Shown here: piece by piece, positions 6,626-15,484 of the stretch
How positions within the stretch are numbered: position 1 is the first letter of the stretch
How the letters are laid out: each line of letters begins with the position of its first letter
Virus record (IMG/VR): IMGVR_UViG_3300046171_000011
Coordinates: 1 to 54,446 of that record
Origin: a virus
DNA: 54,446 nucleotides
Reading direction: 5' to 3' (one strand)
Notes under the pieces: generated by a model
Database searches by the model: none
The model's input: only the letters and a program-made list of their open reading frames with translations
What the model was told of the DNA's origin: nothing
Made by a program: the position numbers and the translations under genes

Positions 6626-7427
6626 ATACGTAGATGGCTTAGGCTTGCGTGATGGCGAAAGCTATAGAGGCAACTGCCCTGAGTGCCGTGGTAAGAATAC
6701 CTTCACTGCATACAACGACTATGGTACACTCAAGTACAACTGCTTCAAGCTGATGTGCAGGGTGGGTGGGCTATACAACACAGACATGACAGCAGCAGAG
6801 ATAATGATGCGGCTATCACCTAGACAGCAAGCGCCTGAGAAAGAGGTAGAGACTATGGAAATACCTGCCTACATGGTACAACCTAACACAGAACACCCGG
6901 AGTTTCACAGATTTGTTAAGCGTTGGGGTTTGCCTACATCTGATCTTATGTACGACCTAGTACAGCAGCGTGTAGTGTTTCCTATACGACATAAAGGACG
7001 CATCATTGATGCTGTAGGTAGAGCAGTAGGTGTAAAGAAACAACCTAAGTGGTATCGCTACACAGGCAAGGCAGGGTACTACACGTGTGGCACAGGTAGC
7101 ACTGCTCTTATAGTAGAGGATGTAGTGTCAGCTATCGTAGCAGCGCAGGAAGTACCTGACATCACAGCTATAGCTATTCTAGGTACATCACTTACACCTA
7201 AGCATATGGAAAAAATATCTGAGTATGACAATATAATTATTGCTCTTGATCCAGACGCAGTGTATAAGACAATAGAGTATCGCAGAGAGATAGAGTTATG
7301 GACAGGAACAAAGACAATAGCTATGAATGTGTCTGATGATATTAAGTATCGCACACCAGAGGATATATCTAAGTTGAAAGGCTTGGTAGGATTACAGCAA
7401 CAAGGAGATAAAGATGAAGCTAACTAG
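6606..7427 (+). CDS. DNA primase with zinc finger and TOPRIM-like domain
   Basis: A 273-aa protein. The N-terminus (residues about 20-50) holds a zinc-binding motif CPEC...C...C. The TOPRIM part is seen in ALIVEDVVSAIVAAQEV and, further on, in IIIALDPDAVYK. This matches the primase half of T7 gp4-type proteins; the helicase half is encoded separately at 8898. It synthesises RNA primers at the phage replication fork. Two close ATG codons (6606, 6612) are possible starts. Its end overlaps the next gene by 14 bases, where GGAGATAAAG acts as the next ribosome binding site. Confidence 0.85.
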   Translation: MRMNIREYVDGLGLRDGESYRGNCPECRGKNTFTAYNDYGTLKYNCFKLMCRVGGLYNTDMTAAEIMMRLSPRQQAPEKEVETMEIPAYMVQPNTEHPEFHRFVKRWGLPTSDLMYDLVQQRVVFPIRHKGRIIDAVGRAVGVKKQPKWYRYTGKAGYYTCGTGSTALIVEDVVSAIVAAQEVPDITAIAILGTSLTPKHMEKISEYDNIIIALDPDAVYKTIEYRREIELWTGTKTIAMNVSDDIKYRTPEDISKLKGLVGLQQQGDKDEAN

Positions 7428-7659
7428 GATAAGCCCTCTGTCAGGTAAGAAGAACACCCTAGACATTGACGTAACTAGAGAACAGATTACTGATTGGGAA
7501 AAAGGTGCAATGATCCAAGATGCAATGCCAAACTTGACACCAGATGAAAGGGATTTTATAAATATAGGTGTCACTGGTGAAGAGTGGACTGAACTCTTTG
7601 GTGATTTAGAAGAGGATTTTCCTGCACTGCAAGAGATTATAGGATTGCGAGGTACGTAG
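7414..7659 (+). CDS. Hypothetical protein, 81 aa, paralogue of the gene at 2832
   Basis: Shares the IDVT..Q...W..G..IQ.AMP.LT..ER.FI..G.T.EEW pattern with the 62-aa product of 2832-3020, and adds an acidic tail (GDLEEDFPALQEI). Both copies follow good ribosome binding sites. Function unknown. The presence of two diverged copies in separate neighbourhoods suggests an old duplication or independent acquisition. Confidence 0.65.
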   Translation: MKLTRISPLSGKKNTLDIDVTREQITDWEKGAMIQDAMPNLTPDERDFINIGVTGEEWTELFGDLEEDFPALQEIIGLRGT

Positions 7660-7660
7660 C

Positions 7661-8455
7661 ATGATTAAAGCAACATACATAGATCATATGGGTAGTGATA
7701 TAAGCGTAGTCAACGCAGCCCGTGTGTCGTTTGGAAAGAAGAGTGGTTGGGAGTATGACAATACTGATGCGTACGATCATATGGGATACACAAAAAAATA
7801 CTTATCTAAACTTGATACCAAGCTGATTCAATACCTAGCAAAGCACAAACATATGTCACCCTTTGGTCATGCCTTTGCTACCTTCCATGTCAAAGCACCT
7901 GTGTTTGTAGCACGTCAGCTAGTCAAGCATAAGTTCTTACGTTGGAATGAGATTAGCCGTAGGTATGTGGACAGTGAACCTGAGTTCTATCTACCTGACG
8001 TATGGCGTGGACGCAGTGATGACAAGAAGCAAGGCTCTGAGGGTGTTATTGAACTAGATAAAACCTATGCTTACAAAAGTAAGAATGGTGAGTATGAACA
8101 TATAAAAGATGTGTTTGAAAAAGAGCCTGAAACGTATGGAGAATACAAAGATAGTATAGTTCCTGATCATAGCCTACTAGATGAAGTGCATGAGTGTGAA
8201 GAGTATGTTCTTCAAGCCTATAGAACATTTATAGAAGCAGGTGTCTGCCCAGAGCAAGCACGTATGGTACTGCCACAGTCTACAATGACCGAATGGTACT
8301 GGTCGGGTAGCTTGGATGCCTTCTCAGATATGTGTGTACTACGTTGTGCCAGTGATACACAAGCTGAGACACAAAAGGTGGCAGCACAAATCAGTGTTAA
8401 GATGCATGAGCTATTCCCTGTGTCGTGGATGGCGCTAGGTACAGGGAGTGTATGA
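7661..8455 (+). CDS. thyX: Flavin-dependent thymidylate synthase ThyX
   Basis: A 264-aa protein. The ThyX signature region is in RQLVKHKFLRWNEISRRYV, with the usual RHR replaced by KHK but the conserved S and RRY retained. Upstream SPFGHAFATFHVKAPVFVARQ and downstream ARMVLPQSTMTEWYWSG match the FAD and dUMP binding blocks of the family. It converts dUMP to dTMP using FAD and methylene-tetrahydrofolate, supplying dTTP to the phage polymerase. Unusually long acidic insert between the two blocks (about residues 115-170). It fits with RNR and MazG downstream. Confidence 0.92.
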   Translation: MIKATYIDHMGSDISVVNAARVSFGKKSGWEYDNTDAYDHMGYTKKYLSKLDTKLIQYLAKHKHMSPFGHAFATFHVKAPVFVARQLVKHKFLRWNEISRRYVDSEPEFYLPDVWRGRSDDKKQGSEGVIELDKTYAYKSKNGEYEHIKDVFEKEPETYGEYKDSIVPDHSLLDEVHECEEYVLQAYRTFIEAGVCPEQARMVLPQSTMTEWYWSGSLDAFSDMCVLRCASDTQAETQKVAAQISVKMHELFPVSWMALGTGSV

Positions 8456-8661
8456 TGCCATACGCAGTTGAGATTGAGATTGAGTTAGGTGAGTACACCT
8501 TTGTCCGTAAGGAGAACCCTTGGACAGAAGAACATAAGGTATGGGTATTCAGTAACCTACATGAAGCAGAAGAAGAAGCTAGACGTTGGGCTACAGGTAG
8601 GGTAGTACCTTACATTAGACCAATGACAAAAGAGGAGAGACAACGAGGAAAGGATAAGTAG
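8452..8661 (+). CDS. Hypothetical acidic protein, 69 aa
   Basis: The ATGATG at 8452 overlaps the thyX stop, so translation is coupled. The product is acidic at the N-terminus and basic at the end (MTKEERQRGKDK). Function unknown. Confidence 0.5.
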   Translation: MMPYAVEIEIELGEYTFVRKENPWTEEHKVWVFSNLHEAEEEARRWATGRVVPYIRPMTKEERQRGKDK

Positions 8662-8662
8662 T

Positions 8663-8935
8663 ATGTTTACTGTTGAGTTTGAACCAGACGCATCTATAAT
8701 ACGTAGCCTTGATGAAACCGGGAAACATGAGGACGTTGAAGTTATTATAGGTGATGATGCTGTTGTATATATACGTCAGTGGGACACAGATTTTGAGGCA
8801 TATCAAATGTTGATCTTGACATACCAACAGCTACTGGATATAACTGCATCCCTTAATACACCAGAAGGTATGCACAGACTAATGAGAGGAAGACAATATG
8901 ATGGAACTGGCCTTGGTCAAAACTCTACTAAGTAG
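8663..8935 (+). CDS. Hypothetical protein, 90 aa
   Basis: Begins 1 base after the previous stop and overlaps the helicase gene by 38 bases. Acidic N-terminus, no motif recognised. The long overlap could mean that the true end or the helicase start differs slightly, but both frames look coding. Confidence 0.45.
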   Translation: MFTVEFEPDASIIRSLDETGKHEDVEVIIGDDAVVYIRQWDTDFEAYQMLILTYQQLLDITASLNTPEGMHRLMRGRQYDGTGLGQNSTK

Positions 8936-10124
8936 AGACTTCTATGATCAACATAAAGGTATACGGTGTCCCGACAAGATATTCACTAAGGATGTCCGTA
9001 AGATAAAGCAAGCACTAGACGCAGCTATGGAAGCATATGATGGAGACTTGTCTGCAGATGATTTACAGGCAGTGTTCAACCGTATGAACCAGAGCATGAC
9101 AACAGCCACACGTACAGCATACGACGATTTATTCAGACGTATCGGTAACGCACAACCAATCAAGGATGAGATAGCAGAGGACACATTGTCGCAGTTGTTT
9201 CAGCAACACGTAGGTGATCGTGTAGCTAACCTTGGCTTTGACTTTGTGAACGGTACAGAGAATAGTCTTGAGCCGCTACGTAGATTACTAGAGGATTACA
9301 AAGATGACTTTACTCCTAATCTCCGTGTTGAGTGGGATGACATTAGCATTGACACACTACTTACTGCCAACGATCTTGAAACCCAATGGAAGTTTAACAT
9401 TCCAAGTCTCCGTAGGAAGGTGGAAGGCGTTAGCGGTGGTCATCTGTTGTTGGTCGGCGCTCGTCCCAATACTGGTAAGACTTCTTTTCACGCATCCCTT
9501 ATAGCAGGTGCAGGTGGTTGGGCATCTCAAGGTGCTAAGTGTATTGTGTTGTGTAATGAAGAGAGTTATGAACGTGTAGGCTCACGCTACCTAAGTGCTG
9601 CATGTAACATGAATATGGATGAGGTGCGTCAGAATGTCGCATTAGCACGTAGTAGATACGAACCTGTGCGTAAGAACATACGCATCAAGGATAGCACTAA
9701 CAAAGATATGCAATGGGTTGAGGCTATTGTTAAGAATGAGAAGCCTGACATTGTAGTGCTAGACATGGGTGATAAGTTTGCTACAAAGAACACAGACAAG
9801 TCAGACATATATCTCAAGGATGCTGCGATACACGCACGTAACATTGCAAAGCAGTATAGCTGTTGTGTGATCTGGATGTCACAGCTATCTGCTGTAGCAG
9901 AAGGTAAGGTCTTTGTTGATCAGTCTATGATGGAAGGAAGTAAGACAGGCAAGGCAGCAGAGGCAGACCTGATGGTGTTAATATCTAAGAACCCTATGGT
10001 AGAAGGTGCAGATGAAGGAGATACACAACGGCACTTGAACATAGCAAAGAATAAACTAAAGGGTGGATACCATGGGGTCATTCACTGTGAGTTGGACGGT
10101 GGTAGATCACTATACACTGCATAG
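8898..10124 (+). CDS. Replicative DnaB-type helicase
   Basis: A 408-aa protein. The N-terminal helical domain (about residues 1-150) resembles the DnaB collar. The RecA-like C-terminal domain has Walker A in GARPNTGKTSF (about residue 190) and Walker B in DIVVLDMGDK (about residue 290). CVIWMSQLSAVAEGK is the motif following Walker B in DnaB helicases. It unwinds DNA 5'-3' as a hexamer at the phage fork and works with the separate primase at 6606. GAGGAAG upstream supports the start at 8898. Confidence 0.9.
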   Translation: MMELALVKTLLSRDFYDQHKGIRCPDKIFTKDVRKIKQALDAAMEAYDGDLSADDLQAVFNRMNQSMTTATRTAYDDLFRRIGNAQPIKDEIAEDTLSQLFQQHVGDRVANLGFDFVNGTENSLEPLRRLLEDYKDDFTPNLRVEWDDISIDTLLTANDLETQWKFNIPSLRRKVEGVSGGHLLLVGARPNTGKTSFHASLIAGAGGWASQGAKCIVLCNEESYERVGSRYLSAACNMNMDEVRQNVALARSRYEPVRKNIRIKDSTNKDMQWVEAIVKNEKPDIVVLDMGDKFATKNTDKSDIYLKDAAIHARNIAKQYSCCVIWMSQLSAVAEGKVFVDQSMMEGSKTGKAAEADLMVLISKNPMVEGADEGDTQRHLNIAKNKLKGGYHGVIHCELDGGRSLYTA

Positions 10125-10133
10125 GACGTAGAC

Positions 10134-12182
10134 ATGAGACTTGTATTAGATGTTGAGAACAGCGTCACATGGCGTGATGGTAAGATACATAACGATCCCT
10201 TTGAACCTAACAATACTCTTACACAGGTGGGGATTATCAATGCAGATAACAAAGAAGAGTTACATATTGTAACCCTTGATCACGTAGAACATAAGGATGT
10301 GTCTGGCTCTGGTAGAAAACTTATTCAAGACATCCTTGACATGACTACCCTTTTGATTATGCACAATGCTAAGCATGATCTGATGTGGCTGTGGGAGTGC
10401 GGCTTTAAATATGAAGGAGATATATATGACACTATGTTAGCAGAGTACATACTGGCAAGAGGACAGAAGACACCTGTCAACTTAGCAGCTTGTGCTATCC
10501 GTAGAAATCTAGCAGAGCAGAAAGAGGACTACTTATCTGCCTGTCTAAAGAAAGGGATAAACACAAATGAAACCGATCTATCTCAGCTTAGCCTTTATCT
10601 TAGGCATGACCTGCTCACAACTTGTGAGTTGTTCCACAGTATCGAATCAGACTATTCCAAACCAGAATCAGAGTCCCTTGCTGCCGTCAAACGTGTCACC
10701 TTCGACACATGCAGAACCCTCACAGAACTGTACATGCAAGGAGTCAAGGTTGATCTTTCGGAGCTTGGGCGAGTAAAGGAACAGTTTGAAAGAGAGAAGG
10801 CAGACATAGAAGACAGACTGCAAAAGAAGATACGTGAGCTTATGGGTGATACACCTATCAATGCTAACTCACCAGAGCAGATGTCTCAGGTAGTTTTCAG
10901 TAGACGTATACACAATAAGAAGGAGTGGGCAGACCTATTTAACTTTACTGAAACACCTGCAGAGTTCAAGGCTGCAGTCAAGGCAAACAGTTCTACTATC
11001 TACAAGACAAAGGCGTTCACTTGTCCTGTCTGTAGTGGGCAAGGAAAAACGTATAAAGTAAGGAAGGATGGAACAAAGTATGCAAGACCCAATAAATGTA
11101 AGGCGTGTGACGCAAGAGGCTACCAACTAAAGGAAACTAATCAAGTAGCAGGTCTGCGTTTTTCTGCCCCTAGCAAGAAGTGGACAAGTAACCATGGGTT
11201 CAGCACAGGAAAGAGTAACTTAGATGTACTCATGGCTACTGCAAAGAACAACAACATGCAGGATGCCGGAGACTTTCTGGCTGACCTAAAGCGTTTGTCT
11301 GCTGTCAGCAGTTACCTGTCTTCGTTTGTTGAGGGTATTGCTACCAACACCAAGGAAGATGGCAGGCTTCACGTACAGCTTACGCAACACATCACTGCAA
11401 CAGGAAGGTTTAGTGGTAAGCAACCCAACATGCAGAACATGCCAAGAGGTAACACATTCCCTGTCAAGAAAGTGTTTGTGTCTCGTTGGGATGGCGGCTA
11501 CATATGTGAGGCTGACTTTGCTCAGCTTGAGTTTCGTACTGCAGCATTCTTAGCACAGGACAAGGTTGCTATGGAAGAGATTGACACAGGGTTTGATGTA
11601 CACAGCTACACCGCTAAGGTTATCAGTGATGCAGGACAGAAGACATCACGTCAGGATGCTAAGGCTCACACCTTCGCACCTCTCTTTGGTGCTACTGGAT
11701 ACGGTAGGTCTAAGGCTGAGCAAGCATACTACACACACTTCATTGAGAAATACAAAGGCGTAGCAGCGTGGCACAAGGACTTAGGCAACCAAGCACTACG
11801 TCTAAACAAGATCACCAGTAAGTCAGGTAGGCAGTATGCTTTCCCTGATGTAACACGAAGAGCAAACGGATCACCGTCACACTTCACTATGATTAAGAAC
11901 TATCCAGTGCAGGGCTTTGCTACTGGTGATGTTGTCCCGGTTGTTCTAAATGAAATGCACAAACGTCTAGAGAGTATGCACTCATGTTTGGTAAACACAG
12001 TACATGATTCAACCGTGATTGATGTGCATCCAGAAGAGAAAGATCAGGTACTACAAATCGTACAAGACTTAAACGATAATCTAGTTGAGTTGATAGAGGA
12101 AGCCTATAACATTACTATGAATGTACCTCTATTATTAGAGGCTAAGATAGGCCCGAATTGGCTTGACACGGTGGACGTTTAG
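10134..12182 (+). CDS. polA: Family A DNA polymerase with inserted DnaJ-like zinc finger
   Basis: A 682-aa protein. The 3'-5' exonuclease domain has LVLDVENS (DxE) at residue 6, HNAKHDLMW near 78 and the third acidic site near YLRHDLLTTC. At about residues 295-330 there is a DnaJ-type zinc finger, CPVCSGQG...CKACDARGY. The polymerase domain has motif A DFAQLEFR (about 460), motif B RQDAKAHTF (about 505) and motif C VHDSTVID (about 622). The position equivalent to E. coli Pol I residue 762 is Phe. A partial DnaJ domain inside PolA is the described hallmark of phage HMO-2011 and its relatives. It replicates the phage genome. Confidence 0.95.
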   Translation: MRLVLDVENSVTWRDGKIHNDPFEPNNTLTQVGIINADNKEELHIVTLDHVEHKDVSGSGRKLIQDILDMTTLLIMHNAKHDLMWLWECGFKYEGDIYDTMLAEYILARGQKTPVNLAACAIRRNLAEQKEDYLSACLKKGINTNETDLSQLSLYLRHDLLTTCELFHSIESDYSKPESESLAAVKRVTFDTCRTLTELYMQGVKVDLSELGRVKEQFEREKADIEDRLQKKIRELMGDTPINANSPEQMSQVVFSRRIHNKKEWADLFNFTETPAEFKAAVKANSSTIYKTKAFTCPVCSGQGKTYKVRKDGTKYARPNKCKACDARGYQLKETNQVAGLRFSAPSKKWTSNHGFSTGKSNLDVLMATAKNNNMQDAGDFLADLKRLSAVSSYLSSFVEGIATNTKEDGRLHVQLTQHITATGRFSGKQPNMQNMPRGNTFPVKKVFVSRWDGGYICEADFAQLEFRTAAFLAQDKVAMEEIDTGFDVHSYTAKVISDAGQKTSRQDAKAHTFAPLFGATGYGRSKAEQAYYTHFIEKYKGVAAWHKDLGNQALRLNKITSKSGRQYAFPDVTRRANGSPSHFTMIKNYPVQGFATGDVVPVVLNEMHKRLESMHSCLVNTVHDSTVIDVHPEEKDQVLQIVQDLNDNLVELIEEAYNITMNVPLLLEAKIGPNWLDTVDV

Positions 12183-12224
12183 GTGTATAACTAAGGCTCT
12201 TTAACTCTATAGAAAGGTATAGAA

Positions 12225-13109
12225 ATGAGTACAGAACTAGCAGTAGCAGCAGAACGAGGACAGTCCATGGCTGAGCTAATGGGCGTGTCTGCAGGTGGTG
12301 GCAGTAGTGAAAGCACACCATCAATCTCACGTGTAGGCATGATCCATCAGCCTGTCATGGGTGAGGTAGACTTCAATGGTAAGACTATCAAGACAGAGAT
12401 TCTACCCATTGGAACATTTACTCTAAAGAAGGGTGATGATATTATCTACAGCCACAGTATTACACTGCGTATCTTCGCTCAGCGTAATCAGTGGCAGCGT
12501 TGGAACAGTGCATCAGAAGAGATGGAAAAGTCTGTGCTGTCTAACTCTCTTAATGGAGACTTGAAGGACAGCGTTGGTGGTTTCAATCTTGGTAGACCAT
12601 CAGGTTATATCGAAGACTTTCAAGCGTTGCCTGATGCTACGAAGCAAGTCATTCGTTCAGTCAAGCGTGTCGTAGTTTATTTTGGTACTGTTACATTAAA
12701 CAACCCTACAGACGCAGAAGGTAATCCATTAAATATTATGGAGTATACTGATGTGCCTGTTGTTATGGATGTAAAGAACCGTGATAGCTTGAAGAGTATC
12801 AATGGTGTATTAGGCAGTCTCAAGTCTAAGAACCTATTACCTATCATGTCAACTATCAAACTAAGTGGTGTAGAAGATAGCATTCCAACAGGTGCTACCT
12901 TTGGTAAGATTAGTGCTGCCCTTGGTGACAAGGTAGACATCTCTGACCATGACAACGATACACTGCGTGACTTTGTAGAGCTTATTGAGTACATGAACGG
13001 TAAGGTTCTTGACTTACACAATGAGCGAAATGATGCTGCTCTAAGTACAGAAGATGCCAGTATGGTAAAGGACATCATTGACAATGACTTCGTGGATGTA
13101 GACGAATGA
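12225..13109 (+). CDS. Putative single-stranded DNA-binding protein, 294 aa
   Basis: GAAAGG precedes the ATG. After a low-complexity Ser/Gly N-terminus the central part is beta-rich and could form an OB-fold (MGEVDFNGKTIKTEIL, TFTLKKGDDIIYS). The C-terminus is strongly acidic and ends FVDVDE, like the acidic tails of SSB and T7 gp2.5, which recruit replication partners. The position between the polymerase and the nucleases also fits an SSB. The fold cannot be proven by eye. Confidence 0.5.
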   Translation: MSTELAVAAERGQSMAELMGVSAGGGSSESTPSISRVGMIHQPVMGEVDFNGKTIKTEILPIGTFTLKKGDDIIYSHSITLRIFAQRNQWQRWNSASEEMEKSVLSNSLNGDLKDSVGGFNLGRPSGYIEDFQALPDATKQVIRSVKRVVVYFGTVTLNNPTDAEGNPLNIMEYTDVPVVMDVKNRDSLKSINGVLGSLKSKNLLPIMSTIKLSGVEDSIPTGATFGKISAALGDKVDISDHDNDTLRDFVELIEYMNGKVLDLHNERNDAALSTEDASMVKDIIDNDFVDVDE

Positions 13110-13972
13110 ACCATCCTGCAGAACTAAAGGTCTTCAACTTCTTACAGAAGGCCATGGCAGGTGAAGCAACAATGACAGAAGAGGTGGCCCAACAGGTCGC
13201 CTCTGATGTTAAGACTGCTATGGATAAGCAGTTCAACTCAGGTCCACGTGGAGACTTTCGTTTACGTATGTCTAATATAGGTAAGCCTAAGTGTCAGCTA
13301 TGGTTTGAGAAGAACGATCCAGAAGATAAGAAGCCTTTCCCACCACACTTCCTAATCAACATGATCTTAGGTGATATAGTTGAGGCTGTGTTCAAAGGAC
13401 TACTACGCTCAGCAGACGTAGAGTTTAAGGACAACGATACCGTCACACTAAAGCTACCTCATGGTCAAGAGATCAAGGGTGAGTATGACATGGAAATGGA
13501 TGGCAAGATTGATGATGTTAAGTCTGCGTCACCTTGGTCATACAAGAATAAGTTTGCATCCTTTGATGCGCTGCAACAAGGCGACAGCTTTGGCTATGTG
13601 TCACAGCTTGTAGGCTACGCTACTGCAGCACAGAAGGGTGTAGGTGGTTGGTGGGTAGTCAACAAAGCAAACGGAGAGTTTAAGTATGTGGACGCATCTG
13701 AGGTAGATCAGGAAGAGGTTATAAACAACATACAAGAGACTGTAGATTACATAGATAGTGGTGCTAGTTTCACACGTTGTTTTGATCCTGTACCAGAAAC
13801 ATTCTATCGTAAGCCTACTGGTAATATAGTACTTCCTTCTGCTTGTAAGTGGTGTGACTTCAAACATAAATGCCACCCTAACTTACAAACACAACCAAGC
13901 AGGATGTCTAAAGCAGCTAACCCACCAGAAGTAGACTACGTATTCATAGGAGATGAAGGTGCGGCGGCATAA
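13106..13972 (+). CDS. PD-(D/E)XK exonuclease, Cas4/RecB-like
   Basis: A 288-aa protein coupled to the previous gene by ATGA. RLRMSNIGKPKCQLWF contains the first Cys of a Cas4-type site. EYDMEMDGKIDDVKSAS fits the nuclease strand with D and DxK. SACKWCDFKHKC near the C-terminus provides three more Cys residues. Together these suggest an iron-sulfur or zinc stabilised Cas4/AddB-like nuclease. Likely role is 5' exonuclease in recombination or host DNA breakdown, working with the resolvase downstream. Confidence 0.75.
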   Translation: MNHPAELKVFNFLQKAMAGEATMTEEVAQQVASDVKTAMDKQFNSGPRGDFRLRMSNIGKPKCQLWFEKNDPEDKKPFPPHFLINMILGDIVEAVFKGLLRSADVEFKDNDTVTLKLPHGQEIKGEYDMEMDGKIDDVKSASPWSYKNKFASFDALQQGDSFGYVSQLVGYATAAQKGVGGWWVVNKANGEFKYVDASEVDQEEVINNIQETVDYIDSGASFTRCFDPVPETFYRKPTGNIVLPSACKWCDFKHKCHPNLQTQPSRMSKAANPPEVDYVFIGDEGAAA

Positions 13973-14384
13973 TAAAAGAATATATCGCAGTGGCCTTGAA
14001 GAAGAGGCTGCTGCTTTCTTAAAGTCTAGACAGAAGGTAGTAGCATATGAAAAGTTAAAGATAGAATGGGAAGACCTAAAGTATAGAACTTACACACCTG
14101 ACTTTGAGTTAGACAACGGTATCATCATAGAGACTAAGGGTATCTTTAGTGCGGCAGATCGTCGCAAGCACATTGAAATACAGAGACAACACTCTAGCTT
14201 AGACATTAGATTTGTATTCAGTAATGCTAAGGCTAAACTATACAAGGGTGCTAAGTCTAGGTACTGTGATTGGTGTGACACTAAAGGCTTTCAGTGGGCG
14301 CATCGTATCATACCTGAAGAGTGGTTAAAGGAGAAGGGTAAGAGAATGAAAGAGCAGCGTGTAAAGGTAAATAGGAGAGACTAA
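13953..14384 (+). CDS. T7 endonuclease I-like Holliday junction resolvase
   Basis: A 143-aa protein matching phage T7 gene 3 product in size. RSGLEEEAAAFL contains the first catalytic Glu. TYTPDFELDN carries the catalytic Asp, and IIIETKGIF the E-x-K pair. A zinc-like YCDWCDTKGF lies near the end. It cuts branched DNA and in T7 also degrades host DNA to supply nucleotides. Overlaps the previous gene by 20 bases. Confidence 0.9.
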   Translation: MKVRRHNKRIYRSGLEEEAAAFLKSRQKVVAYEKLKIEWEDLKYRTYTPDFELDNGIIIETKGIFSAADRRKHIEIQRQHSSLDIRFVFSNAKAKLYKGAKSRYCDWCDTKGFQWAHRIIPEEWLKEKGKRMKEQRVKVNRRD

Positions 14385-14734
14385 TGGATATTAATGCAGG
14401 TGAAGTAGCCATCATCCTACGCCCTATGGAAGATGATAAGGGTGAATGGACAGGTGAACTAAAGACAGGTATTATGTTTGGAGATGAACGAATGCCTGAT
14501 GGTATGAGAGCAGCACTAGATGTGGCACTTACTATGGCATCAGCACAGTTCTTCTTAGAAGATAACCCGGAGTACTTGGAAGAGTTTGATTACCACAGGT
14601 CTGAGATACTAAGGGATATATTTCCTGACTTCTTTTCAGAGGTAGAAGCAGAGATAGAAGAAGAGAATAAGATTGAACGTGATGGCAACGTAATCAAGTT
14701 AAACAAGTGGACAAAGACAGAAGGTAGTGCATGA
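14384..14734 (+). CDS. Hypothetical acidic protein, 116 aa
   Basis: Overlaps the resolvase stop by one base (TAATG) and the following gene by ATGA. Acidic, with a clear conserved-looking start (GEVAIILRPMEDDKGEWTGE) and a helical second half. This looks like a common hypothetical family in marine phages; no function is assigned. Confidence 0.6.
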   Translation: MDINAGEVAIILRPMEDDKGEWTGELKTGIMFGDERMPDGMRAALDVALTMASAQFFLEDNPEYLEEFDYHRSEILRDIFPDFFSEVEAEIEEENKIERDGNVIKLNKWTKTEGSA

Positions 14735-14958
14735 GTGATCCAGTAAACAATCCAATACATTACAATCAAGCAGGTATAGAATGCATTGATGCTATAGAAG
14801 CTATGACAGAGAATATGTCAGGTGCTATTGCACCACAGGCAGCAAATGTACTCAAGTATATGTGGCGCTGTGAATACAAGAATGGCTTAGAGGATATAGA
14901 CAAAGCTATCTGGTATCTCAATAGGTTACGTAAGCGTTGGGTGGAGACACACAAATGA
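14731..14958 (+). CDS. DUF3310 family protein
   Basis: 75 aa. The start NNPIHYNQAGIECIDAIEAM and the end VLKYMWRCEYKNGLEDIDK are the typical DUF3310 (SaV-like) blocks: NPxHY, then a helix, then a KY..R...K.G.ED..KA..YL pattern. DUF3310 proteins are widespread in phages, usually near nucleotide metabolism genes, and have been annotated as nucleotide kinase-like. ATGA overlaps on both sides put it in a coupled row with mazG. Confidence 0.85.
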   Translation: MSDPVNNPIHYNQAGIECIDAIEAMTENMSGAIAPQAANVLKYMWRCEYKNGLEDIDKAIWYLNRLRKRWVETHK

Positions 14959-15125
14959 AGCGTAAGTTCAGCGTAACATACATAATGGAAGTAGATGAGT
15001 ACAACAATATCCTATCATCATTTGAGGACAACCATGAGGAAGATGTACATGATCTTATCGTAGATATAATGTATGACGTTGATGATATTAAAGTATACAA
15101 TCTAGTAGTGAAGGAAAGAGGATGA
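14955..15125 (+). CDS. Hypothetical acidic protein, 56 aa
   Basis: The ATG at 14955 overlaps the DUF3310 stop by ATGA; an in-frame ATG at 14937 would lengthen it but would lie within the previous gene. Very acidic, possibly a beta-alpha fold. Unknown function. Confidence 0.5.
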   Translation: MKRKFSVTYIMEVDEYNNILSSFEDNHEEDVHDLIVDIMYDVDDIKVYNLVVKERG

Positions 15126-15484
15126 TTACACAGGAAGACATTGACGCATTTCAGCGTTTCAATGAGGTAGCAATGGACATGAGTGAGTACCAAGACGTTG
15201 CATCAGATACAGCTATCTACCCACCAGAGCATGAGATTATTTATCCTGCACTTGGCCTAGCTGCAGAGGCAGGTGAGGTAGCTAATAAAGTAAAGAAGAT
15301 ATTACGTGATGGTGCGTTTGATAAGGACGCTATTGCAGACGAGGTAGGTGATTGCCTCTGGTATATTGCGGCACTGTGTCGTGACTTGAGGGTTGACCTG
15401 TCAGAGGTGGCCTTTAATAATCTAAAGAAGTTACAAGATCGTAAGCAACGTGGTAAGCTACAAGGAAACGGAGACAAAAGATGA
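15122..15484 (+). CDS. mazG: MazG-like nucleotide pyrophosphohydrolase
   Basis: A 120-aa protein with the MazG pattern: LGLAAEAGEVANKVKK gives the ExxE helix, and ADEVGDCLWYIAALCRDL the second metal-binding helix with ExxD. MazG hydrolyses (d)NTPs to the monophosphates; in phages it is thought to shape the nucleotide pool or alarmone level. Coupled by ATGA to the RNR gene that follows. Confidence 0.9.
   Translation: MITQEDIDAFQRFNEVAMDMSEYQDVASDTAIYPPEHEIIYPALGLAAEAGEVANKVKKILRDGAFDKDAIADEVGDCLWYIAALCRDLRVDLSEVAFNNLKKLQDRKQRGKLQGNGDKR

Noticed and set aside
13106-13972. Cas4 as a sign of a CRISPR system
   Set aside because: Stand-alone Cas4-like exonucleases are common in phage recombination modules, and no other cas gene or array is seen.
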